Source: Opisthocomus hoazin (Eukaryota > Chordata > Aves > Opisthocomiformes > Opisthocomidae). From it: DNA of 64,000 nucleotides. Under the pieces are notes generated by a model. It made no database searches. It saw only the letters and a list, made by a program, of their open reading frames with translations, and was not told the origin of the DNA. The position numbers and the translations under genes are program-made. The DNA lies in contig NC_134428.1 of assembly GCF_030867145.1 (NCBI RefSeq), positions 23,105,537 through 23,169,536 on the forward strand, given 5' to 3'. Below, piece after piece: positions 35,701-47,700 of the stretch. Position 1 is the stretch's first letter, and every line of letters begins with the position of its first letter.

Positions 35701-38700
35701 CTGGCTCGGTTCTAATTTTCTAATTTTAGTCATTTCTAGCTAATATTAGCTCTCGTTCGACCCATGGCTATGCAGCTGGCTGAATGGTTTTATAAAATCA
35801 TGAGCTGACGTGTTACTTACTGCATGATGGATGCAAACGCTTCCAGCATCCTCCGCGGCCGCGTGCGGGGTACGGCAGGGCTGGGACCGGCAGCCTCCCG
35901 GGGAGGGCTGCGGCTATTCCCGGGGTGCCATCCGCCCTCCCAGCCCAGGCCTGCACCGTGCCACCCACGGGCACCCACAGCATCGGGGGGTAAAAGCCCC
36001 ACGCCACGGCTGCGTGTCCCGGCGAGGGAGGGAAGGAAGCGTTTTTCTTTTTCTTCCAACCTCCGAGTTTGGAAGCGGAGTTAAGACGAAGTTTCCTGAC
36101 TCACCCAAGGGTCAAAGCAACAGAAAAATTCAAGACTCCTTTTCCAAAGCTCCCAGCCCACTGCTTTCACTTTAGGCTACTTGGCGAGGGTTCCAAGTAA
36201 TTTTTTTTAATGTTTCCCCCAGTGCTCGTTATTGAAATCAATCAACGAGCGGATGTGGCTGCAAAGCCGGGGAGTGCTCTGGGGTCCCATGTTCTGCCTT
36301 TGGCAGGCCGTTTCGGCGCTCGCCGGGGCAGGCGCAGCCGGCTGATGTCCCCTGGGAATCTCCTCCTTCTTGATGTAAATTTGGGGCTGATTTCTACGTA
36401 ACCGAACCGAGCCATCTCCCCAACCGCTCGGGCAAGCGCGTAAACAAAAATGAAAGCACCGGCACGCATCCCCAGCGGCTGCTCTGGTGCAAAATGGAAA
36501 AGCTCTGAGGTTTCTTTTCTTTTTTTCGGGCAGGCAAACCTTCCCGAGCCGCCTCGCGAAGGGCCGCAAACATCCATTCGAAAAGCAATTTCGCCTCACC
36601 AACCCGCCTCCGCAGCTGATCAACGGGAAATGCTCTTTACAGCTGTGTGCGCCTGGCAGGCCATCGCCTCTCATTAATATTTAGTATTTGTTTCAAGGAA
36701 ATTGATTATTTTTGTCTGCCGTCCAGGGAAACTGGCTTCTGAACGTGCTCCATTTTAATCTGCTCAAGCCCAGCACCAAAACCGAGACTTTGTGCTGTTT
36801 CACATGACTCCGTTTCTGTATCTGACTCGCCCCAGAGATGGGGAACGAAACCAGATAGCCCAAAGGCTCAGGTCTGAGGGATGTTTTGCATCTCGATGCT
36901 GGTCTATGTCCTCACATCGCCCCATCGCCATAGCATCCGACGAAGACCGTGCCAGCATTCATCCCTTGCAGGGTGCCGGGGAGGCTGGGATGGATCAGCA
37001 GCTCCCTTCACCCAAAGAAAAACCGAAGTGCCGGAGGGCTGAGGCGAGCGGCTGCTTCCCAGCTCTCCGGGGAGCAGGCTGGCAGGGCTGTGCCCGCGTC
37101 CCGGGAAATCCCAGACCCATTGCCCACTCGGGGAGACGCTCTGCCCGCTTCTGGGGATGCTCTTGCCCTGGCCAAACCATTGGCATAAAAATGTTCAGCG
37201 CCCAACTGTGGGCTGGAGAAAAGATGACAGTGAATAGGATATGCCGCCTTCACCGTACCTGTCTCGCAGTATTTGCCAGCGTGAAGGGTTTTGCCCCATC
37301 ACATGGGGTCTAGGAAGCAACCCACCGAAAGACCTCAAACTCAGAAACTCCATGAGAAGCCCAGAGGAAGAATGAGCAGCTGCTTGGAGCACATCTGCAC
37401 CCAAGAGGATGGGCATGCACAGGGTGAGCCCTGGATGCAGAGACAATTCTGCCCAAACTCAAAAAAAAACCTTAAGAGAAAACTGACCTGAGCAAATTTT
37501 TAAACTTTCTCCTTCAGTGGGCCCTCTCCTAGGCCAGCGCGGGGCTGCGTCCTGCTGCGGGCGCTGCGGCAGGAGAAACCCCGACTCTGGATGCTCCACG
37601 TGAGCATCTCCCACCAGGGGAGACGTGCCCCGGCTAGCTCGTAACCCAGTGAAGGGGCAGGAAACCTGAGGTTACCCTTCCTTCACCCACGGGGACCAGA
37701 GGCACCGACCTGTTCCCCTGCCACAAAAAATCCATTTTTCCTTTCTGATTCCCTCGTTAAAGCGTAACGACATTCTCTGCTCTCTGTCCCTGCTTGGATG
37801 CTGGGAAACAACCCTGCTTGCAGCTATTACATTTATCTAAAAGACAGGGAGGAAAAAGATACCCCTGAGCACCCAAACTCCAACTCTGATGCTTCCCGGA
37901 GCGAGCAGGGAAGCAGAGCTGACCCAGAGCAGCAACAGTGCAGGCTGCAATGTAAACGCAGTCCACCGCCGGCTGCGCGCCGAGGCCGGCTGACCTTTGC
38001 CGAATGCTGGCGGAGGCTTTCTGGCTGTCCCGAGTGACTGTGGAGAAAAGGAGTGTGGCCTGACCTTATCCCTCCCGACGAACCGCGCTCGAGCCCCTCT
38101 GCAGTCGGCAGCGCTTGGCGTGTGCCGGCCGGGCAGCGCCGACGGTGCTGGCTGAACACTGCGGCCAGGCTGAAAGCTCCAGCCTGGGTCTGAGCGCTCG
38201 TGCTGCTTCTAGGTGAGAAAAATTCTGCTTTTCTGGGAGACTGCAAACCTCAGGAAGGACGGGAGGGGAAACCGCGGGGCTGGTCCTGAGGAGGATCGTG
38301 CACGGCAGCCGGCACAGCGCTGAGCCCCCGGCACGGGAACGCCGCCAGCCGATGCCGGCACGTGCCCATGTGCAGCCTCATCCGAAACACTGGCCCACCG
38401 GGCACCGGCACAGGCTTTCCGAAGGCATGTGCAGAAAACACCCCTGGGACTGGCGTGCCACTGGCAGCAAGAACATGATTAGCAGGAGCTCTGGGCAGCG
38501 AAGGCAGGAGAAAAAGAACAGAACAAACCACGGTTTAATTTGTACAAGCTGGTAATTATAGTTGCTATCTGTCTGAAATCTCTATTGAGTTTATTTAAAT
38601 ATGTTCTCCGTGAAGGCCATTCAGACAGGAATTATCAAGGTGTTGCAGCAGAGGAGATAATGCCATGCAGTTTTCAACAGATCAAGGACTGATTAGGAGG

Positions 38701-41700
38701 AATTAATTAGCTGCTTAAACAGTCCTTGACTCGCCGCAGCAATTAGCTGTCACCTCCCCGCAGTCACGTTCCCCAGCGATATGAAGCGTCCATCAGAACC
38801 GCCTTCCCCGCACCGCCGGCGAGCGCCGGGCCAGCCCCGGGTGGGCACATCGCCCGGGACTGAGCCCTGAGCCCGCGAGGTTTAGCCGGTGCCCGGGGCT
38901 CGGCGGACGGTGCATCGGGCTGCGGCGACTCCCTTGCACCCGCCTCGGTGCCCATCACCTTCCCATCGCCGGTCGGTACAGCTGCATCCGCGGAGACCCC
39001 CAGCACGAGGAAGACAGCGGATGCCTTCCCCCCTCCAGCCAGCCCCTCATGCATCCCCCATCCACCATCTCCATGCCACGAGCCACCCATTCTCAGCTGC
39101 GCTCCATCGCCAGGGCCAGCTGATCATCCAGCAGCCTTAATCCCACGTGCCGTGGCTCGCTGTCCCTTTGGCATTGCTCCCACCTCTGCTCACCCGAGCC
39201 GTCACCCAGCCTCCCCAAAGCCCCCATCCCACCCAGCCCTGCCCGCTGCAGCCCTCCTGTCCCGCCGCAGCACTGCTCGGGGGCCTTTGCTGCTCGCTCC
39301 CATCCATCCCGGCACAGCCCCCGGTGCAGGACCCGTCCGCGGGGCGCAGCTGAGGTGGGCACCGGCTCCGGGGTCGGCTGGGAGCGGGTGCCGCAGGGCG
39401 AGCACTAAACCTTGGGAAGAGCTGGCATCGCAGAGCTGCCTGGGGAAAGGGGGCTGAGCTGTCCCCAGCCGGACACTGCCCAGAGGCAAGAGGAGAAGCC
39501 GGTGCTCAGGGATGACCACGAGACCCCCTTCTGTCCCTCCTGCCAGCACAGCACCCCGGGGGAGCCGGCTGCCAGCTCCTGCCAGCACCCTGACAGGTTC
39601 CACTTTGATAATTGCTTCTTGCCTGCACAGGGAAAAGCCGCAGCAGCTCCGGACTACCCGATCTCCAGACTGAGCTATTCCTCCAAAGGCTTCTCAACTC
39701 ACAGGCACTCAATTACGGAGAGCCACGAGACGGTAATGCAGCCCGAAAGCTTTTTAGCAGACGATTAAAGCCCTGCGAAGTTCACCCACTAAGTACTGGA
39801 GCAGCAGCTTCCAGTTCATGCAATTAAAACACTGAAGCGATATTAGAAGAGACAAGCACTGTCTTAACGGTTTCGTGTGAGCTGTAAAACAGCGCAGGAC
39901 AGAGACTTTGCCCCCGCAGCTTGTAAAGGCGTTTTTTATGGTAATGCACCACGAAAGGATGCACCCAGAGATGGACTGGTGATGAGCAACAGGCGCTGGG
40001 GACAGCGGGTGACAGCCCGTGCCCGTGGAGCCAGGGCAGGGCAGGGACTCCCATCGGAGCCTGGAGGCTCTGGGCACGCCAATCTGACGGGCAGAGACCT
40101 GACACATGTCCGAAGAGATGGGGACAGCCCAGCTCAGCACACGAAGAAGGTCTCCCCAGGAGGCTACACCAGTTAGTTTTTCCCCTTTCCCATTTCCCCA
40201 CTGGTACGATGGCTGTAGCAGCTGTCAGCAAGCTGCAGCTGAGCAGGACGGTTTAGCTCATCCATGTCTGCCAAGGGCTTTCAGTTTGGAAAAGAAGGCA
40301 TCCATTTGACTCAAGGAAGACTTTTCCATTGCCTTTCACCGGCTCTGGACACGGGGTGGTTGTTTATTCCAGCCAAAAGAAACAGCAGCGGGGTTTCGGA
40401 GCGACGGGGTTTCGCTACACGGACTGGCTACGCGAGGAACGACCGGCCGGAACAACGGGGCTGTACACCCCGGTGACACGGAGGGGAAAACCACACGTTT
40501 GCAGGCTCTCACAGTGGAACCAGAGGCTTGGAAAGCACAAAAGGCTGCCAAAAAATGCGAACATCCAAGGGGCTGATGAAGAGAACGACCTACAAGCGCA
40601 AGGGAGGGCGGGCTCGTTCTCCAGAACGAAGGGGCTGGTTGTGGAGCTGCAGCGCTGAGACGAGCCGGCACGACGAACCCTCGCTGCCCGCCATGCCCAT
40701 GGCCCAAACGAGCGAGGGAAGAGGACGGAACGCAAGCCGGCGTGCCTCTTCGAGTGACTCACTCCTGACCAACGCCGCTGCCGAGGGGCTCAGCGGGGGC
40801 CAGGCTGAGCACTTCGACACAGGGAGCAGAGTAAAGGGACTTCTCTTCTGCAGAAGTGGAAAGCTGACTGTTAAAGAAACCCAGCCTGCCTCCACCATGT
40901 ATGAGTTTAGCCTAAAAAATAACCTCCCTGCATCCATCCCCGGTGAAAGTAATTGGACTGAAATGGCACAGGTCACCTCAGCTAACAGCCTTGAGTTGGG
41001 GAAACAAAACAACCGGCAGTTAAACAGATAAGGGTTTCGTAAGGACTAGGTACGCTTTACCTCAAAGCCATGCTTCCAGATTACCTCCACACGAGTCTTT
41101 ACCTTGAATCCACTCATGATAAACAGCTAGATAATAAACTTCATTTCTCTAATAGTGTTTATGTGATCTGTCAAAGTACCATCTCATTAGCTGGTTGCAA
41201 TAAAAACAAGTCCCTGCTTAACGTACGCCAAGGCAGCCCGGGTCCGTCGATGTTCCATGAGCCACATCCTCTCCTCTTCAATAAAAACAAAACCGACACG
41301 GAACATGGGCTGTATTTGCTAGCAATTTCCAACACAAAATCCGAACAGTTTCTCCTCAAGGCAAGGAGCTCATGATTTATGTGCGAAGAGCTGGAAGCTG
41401 AAGGCAGGTGATTTCGAGTAACCCAGAACGAGCTGTGTTAATTAATTTCGAGAAAGGGCATTGGGAGACCTCGCAAGCAGCTCCCCAAGACTGAGCAGGG
41501 GAAGGGCGACGTGCCCCAGCCGCAGGGAATCCGCCTGCGTGGCCCGAACAGACTGTCCCGGCCAACAAAACCCACGGAAAAAGTATTTGCGAAATAATGA
41601 TTTCTCCAGAGCGCAGCAGGGGATGGGGAAGGACCTTTCCAGTCCCAGTCTGGGACGCGGTGGGGATGGCCAAGCACCGAGAGGAACACGGGCTGCCTGG

Positions 41701-44700
41701 GGGAACGGGGAGCCGCCGGGATCCACCCAGCTCCTCTAAACCAGTAACACCACCAAATAAAACAATCTCCTGAGGTCAGGGAAAGGCAGAGGCTGCCCCT
41801 ACACAAGTATTTAGGGCTCTACTGGAGCCCAGCGGGAAGGCAAACGCTGCCAGATGAGCACCGCGTGCGCAGGACGGTGAGGAGTTTTGCCCGGTGTTTT
41901 GCCAGATTTCTTTTCAACTTCCATGCCCGGATGACTTGGCCCACGCTCAGCTTCCCATTGCACACAGTTCCCACCCAGAAAACCACAAACCTCCCGCTCT
42001 CCTACGTTTTTCTGCAGCTCGGAGCATTTTCTCCGAGCGGCGCAGGTCTGGTTTTGCGCAGGCACCTTCCCAAACCGACCAGGAGCAAAGGCGTGCGTCG
42101 GTCTCTCGGGTGACTGCGACTATTCTGCCCAGCTCATATCCTGTATTCGCTTATTTTTCCCCTCCCCTGTTGCTCATATTCACGCAACGCTAAAAAAAGC
42201 AAAGCCGGGGAAAGAGCCTGAAGTGTCACACACACCGCCGCTTCACCAAAACAGGCCGTCTACCCAAAAAGACCCATTTTCGAACAAAGCGAGCCAACAA
42301 TAGCACTGACGATGTTTGAACTGGCATCGATTTAGAAAGACAAGCTCTTTGCTGCACCACACTGTCAGCAAGCGCTCAGTACAAACGCCACGTTACGAGG
42401 CGAACGCCTCTCTCTTTTTTAAGACTTCCCTTCTATTTTCGCACCTCCGCTCCCGTTACGTTATTTCCAAATCGGGCCCTTGGATCCCAGCCGATCCACA
42501 GCGCCGAGGCCAAGTCCCTCTGCGTTCGCTGCAGACTTCAACACCTTGAGTTCAGTTTTAAACGAGGGGACAAAGCTTTTTATCTTCGTCTCAAAGCATC
42601 TGCCCTGCTCTTCAAAGCTCTCCAACGACTGCTGCGAACCTCCAGTTCAAATCACTATGGCCGCTGCAAATCAGGCCAGCCTGATTAAAAAACAGTTAAT
42701 CTAGCTGGAATAGAATAGGACAGTCTTCAGCAAGTGCATCCTGTGCACGAAATGTCCTCTTACTGGACTGAGACAGGTCTGCACTGGCTCCAGGTGAGAG
42801 GAGACTGGGGTCACCTAACGACTCGGACATTCCTCGCAGCCTCTGATTTATTGCAAAGAGAGCGAATGAAGCTATACTGGAGATGTCACAGAATCACAGC
42901 ATGGCAGGCGTTGGAAGAGACCTCTGTGGGTCACCCAGCCCAACCCCCTGCCCAAGCAGGGTCACCCAGAGCAGGCTGCACAGCACCGCGGCCAGGCGGG
43001 GCTGGAATATCTCCAGAGAAGGAGACTCCACAGCCTCCCTGGGCAGCCTGGGCCAGGGCTCCATCACCCTCAGAGGGAAGAAGTTCTTCCTCATGTTCAG
43101 ACGGAACTTCCTCTGCTTCAGTTTGTGCCCGTTGCCCCTTGTCCTGTTGCTTGGCTCCACTGAAAAGTGTCTGGCCGCATCCTCCTGACACCCACCCTGC
43201 AGATATTTGTAGGCATTTCTAAGGTCCCCTCTCAGCCTTCTCTTCTCCAGGCTGAACAAGCCCAGCTCCCTCAGCCTCTCCTCGTAGCAGAGATGCTCCA
43301 GTCCCCTCCTCATCCTTGTAGCCCTCCGCTGGACTCTCCCCAGTAGCTCCTCATCTTTCTTGAACTGGGGAGCCCAGAACTGGACGCAGTACTGCAGATG
43401 GGGCCAATTCAAGTGGCTTTTTGCTCTCCCATATGACCTGTATTTAGTTGCAGCTCTGATACGTGTTCAGGTACCAGGGACCGCGTGAGCACCCAGCTCT
43501 GTCACTGCGGCCCCAACCAGTGGGACCTGCAGATGTGCCACTGCCTGCAACTGAAAACCGGGGCTGGGTGCCACGCTATTTCAAGTCAGGCAAACCTTCA
43601 AGCCGATGTGGGCCGTGTGAGTGGAAACGCTTTGGTTCTTGTCTCAAAGACCAAATCAGCAGCTCCAGCTCACCCAACACACAAGAGTAAACAGGAGCTG
43701 GCAGGAGAGCAGGGGACTGGGAAAGGCTGGGGGTGATCAGCAAGCAGAAGCCTCTCGAGACACAAACACATCCCCACAACAACCACACGCGGAGGAAGAA
43801 AACGCAGCCGAGCCGTCCCAGCGCTGCCTGGGACCTCGCGTTCGATGCGCGGGTTTTCAGACCTGGGCATCATCTCTGCAGCTCGCTCTCGTTAATCGGT
43901 TTGCTTGGATTCCAGCTCAGCCCAGCTCATTAGCCACACTGCCGAATCCGACACTAATTCCGGATCACTCCTATCGCTACAAATAAATAATAAAATTGCC
44001 TCCACGCGGGGGTTGTTTTCTTCCTCTCTCCCCCTAATGCAGGTCTGGTAGCATCTCATGTATCTGTTAATGAAGTCCGTTATACCCAGAGCTTCTCAGC
44101 AAGTAAAAATTACAATCATTAGCCAGCGACTGACGAGAGACAGAAACACCACTTTGCCCGGGCTGGCAATAACAGGACGCCAAGTACACGTCCCAGCGAG
44201 CCAAGCCTTGCTCTCCCGTGATATGGTACCCAATGTTCTTCATTAGCATCTCTCTTTTTAATAGAGCAAGACAGCGTCCTGCGGCAGGTCGCAATTACAC
44301 ACAACAATTAATTCAGGGAGAAACAATGACGGGTGTCGCAGAGGCACATTTTGCAGCGGGGTTGTCCAAAGGTGAAGTGGAAGACAGGAACATTTTCAAG
44401 CCCTGCCTAAAACTGAAAATAAAACAAGCGGAGGCACAAATGACAACACAGCAGAGGAGGCACGACTGGTTTCCTTGTACCCCACTTCGTACTTTTTTGT
44501 TTTAAATAGTAAAGAAACAGAACAATATTCTTTTGGTAGTAATACCCCAATGGTACCAGGACCGGCAGTTTCGGACCGGGACTTCTTGTGCCATTCGCAA
44601 ACAACACACAAAGCCAGCTCGGCTTCTGCCAGAGCTGCAGCCGCTCTCTTGCTGCCCTTTTGTGAAATTAGGGTTTAATTCTCTGGAATAAGGCTGCTAA

Positions 44701-47700
44701 TAAGGACTCCCAACACACCCGTCCTCTGGACAGCGTGTACTCGCTCACCGCTCCCCCAGGGGCCGCGATGGGAGGGGGGGGATGGCAAAGGGGGGAGGAA
44801 AAACTAAATACGCCTCGCAGAGCACAAAACGCGAGAGAAATCCAACACCGCTTCGCAGAGTAGTGAGAGTTCGTTGGAAAAGCGGTACTGGTTGCACCGG
44901 CCGCGCCGGACGGAGCGCCCGTTTCGGCTGGCGAGCCTCCCGTCCTCTCGCCACCCGACATATCACGTTCCACGCTCCGTGTTAAGCCTCCCCGGGAACA
45001 TTTCCCACGGCGCCGAGGACACGCATGTTTGCGACGCCGCTGCCGTCCCGGCGGCCAACAATAGCGAGGGACAATTTGATCTTTATGTAACGCGGGCACC
45101 TGCGTGCCCTGTTCCCCTCTCCTCGGGGATGAGCTGTTCAAACCTCGCAGCACGCCCAGGAATAACAACCCGAAGGGTTAAACGCAGCCGCCAGACCCCT
45201 CGGGCTCGCTGGTGTTATCACCGCGGCGTCTGTGGGAGTTGCTGGGTGTCACCACGTGCCCCGTGTTCCACGCAAGGAACGTAACCCAAAAGCCGAGCGA
45301 ACGATCGCTCATCCCCAGACCCAGGGATCTGCACCCCAGGGGAGCTCCTTCCCCCTTTCGCAGCCTCAAAGCCCAGCGCCGAGGTGGACATAGGAGCCCT
45401 GCACACAGTGCTCAAACCCTCTTACGGTCTTTCGCTCCACACGTTTGGACCGGAGGCCAAATGGATGGAGGAGGCTGAACAAGCCCTAACGGCTCGGAGC
45501 CCTGCACCAGCGACCAAAACCTGAGGGCTACAGGCAGGAGAGTAATGTTCCTCGCTTGGGCAACGCAGGCGCTTCGGCTTCCGAGTACATCGATCTCTGG
45601 AAAATGACTGCACGACCAAGTCTTGAAATGAAACTAATTCATTGCCGCTCCCCAGCCTTGGGAACGCAATGAGTAACTCCGCAGTCATTAAAACAACGTC
45701 CTGGTAAAAATAAACAGGAAAGGGCACTTCGTAGGAATGCTTCACGGTTAAAAATATTGTATCTCGTCTGAGGTCATTCGGTTTTTAATAGGAACAGCCA
45801 CGCGTGCCCCAAGGTGATGTGATTTGGTGTGGCTCCAGTCCTGTTACGGGTGTACGCCGCAGTCACAGACAGACGGACGGGGTTTCTTTTCCCGGTTCAA
45901 AACCCTCCCCGGGATTTCGCAGATCGAGCATCTGCTGTCAGGCCGACCGCAGAAACGCAGCTCTGAGGTGAGAGGCAGGAACAGGAACACCAAGACCACG
46001 GGGGGTGATTTTGGGTCCCTCTTCACCCAGCAAGACTGACAAGGAAGACGCCCAACTTTTTCTTTAGAAAAGGGGCATTTCTGTAACAAAGGAGAGGCTC
46101 GAGCCAGGCGCGGGCACGCCGAGCACCAGGTGGGCACAGAGCTGATGCTGGAGAAAGGGCAAGGAGGAGAGAAAAGCAGGCAGAAGGAGGACTGTAAAGG
46201 CTCATCAAAGCCGCACGGATGCTTTCCTTCCCTCCAAATGTCTTTGTGCTTTTATGGCAAGGAGCTGCTACAATTACAGCTTCTTTTCTAAGAGAAGCAC
46301 AAACCAGATAATGAGCAAACCTCCCCCCACACAAAGAAGGCGATGAAGGCGTTCTGTGAGCCCTGATGGTCAGGCTTCCCCGCAACAGCCGAAGGCAGAG
46401 AAAATTGCTAAAACCCATCTCCATTTCACCCACTTCAGGGGTGTGAGCTGTCGCAGCCGGCTTTTTCTTCCCAAAAGCATAAAAAGGATCACACCAAAAA
46501 TGATTGTGCCTACACAGACAGCGAGTGAAAACCCTTCAGCCAGACAAAGCGGCAGCTCGCACGTCCCGACCTGCAGAACAAGCCCACGGCTGCATCATCC
46601 CTGCTCTGGAGGAGTAAAGAGAGGGAACAAAAAAGATTTTGCAAAGGGAAAAAAAAAAGCAAGGTATTGCCAAATCCAGACGACTAGGTAACGGACCGCA
46701 GAGGGTCATGATTTTGACAGCACGTGGGAAAATCCAGGGCTGCCACCAGCCTTCCCTTCCCTGACCCCAGCATTCACTGGGAGACCAGGGGAGTTTGACG
46801 AAGCCACACACAAGCGCGCAGGCCTGGGGCTTCCAGCTTTTCTGGCAATCTAATTTATCATTTTCTAAGAGTGTTGCCCCTCTCTCCCAGCACCTGAGCA
46901 AGCACGGAGGTTCGGGTGGCTCGGCAGGGAAAAGGAAACTCAGGCAGCGGCTCGCCGGGTAGGGCTATTTCACCCCACTCCACAGCCCTTCCCCGGGGTC
47001 GGGGCCATCCCCCGAAATCAAAGCCCCTCGCTCCGAACAGCCGGTGCACCGCTGCTCCCGTCCCTCTGCGAGGAATCGACCAACGCCACTGCCCAGGCAC
47101 GCTCTGCCCACAGCTCGTGTCCTCCATCAACGCAACACAGCAGCACCAGCTTCCAAAAATCCATCTTTTCTCCCCAGGCTGGGGCACGGGGGTTTCAAAT
47201 ACTTGTTTGCTTGAACTGAGATGAGGCTCCTAATATTTACTAGGAACCAGCGCCCGCCGAGCGCTGCCGTGATCGGGCTGCTGAACTCCTGGTTTTACCC
47301 TCCCGAGAGCAGGGATGCGGGATGCTCCTGCCAAGCGCCACTGCCAGCTACTTGTGTCACTGGGGACATGATATAGGTGGTAAAAAGAAGGAGGGTTTTG
47401 CTTTACTGATTTACTAATCTGCTTTACTACCCATTTGCTACGGCCATGAGCAACTGGAGATAAGTGTCCCCTCGGAATTCATCAAGGAGGGAGGAAACAG
47501 AGAAAATGAGGAAGGGTTTTCTTTGGGGTGCCAACCCTCTGTGCCACCAGCCTGCCGCAGCCGGACCCAGCACCCCCGCCATGAAACCCCAACGTCCCCC
47601 TCCATACCACGAGTCTCCAGGCACGCAGGAGATGCAACTGCATCGTGATGGATGCCGGGCAGCGGGTCTTAGGGAAATCACCTCCCAAGAGCACCCAGCA

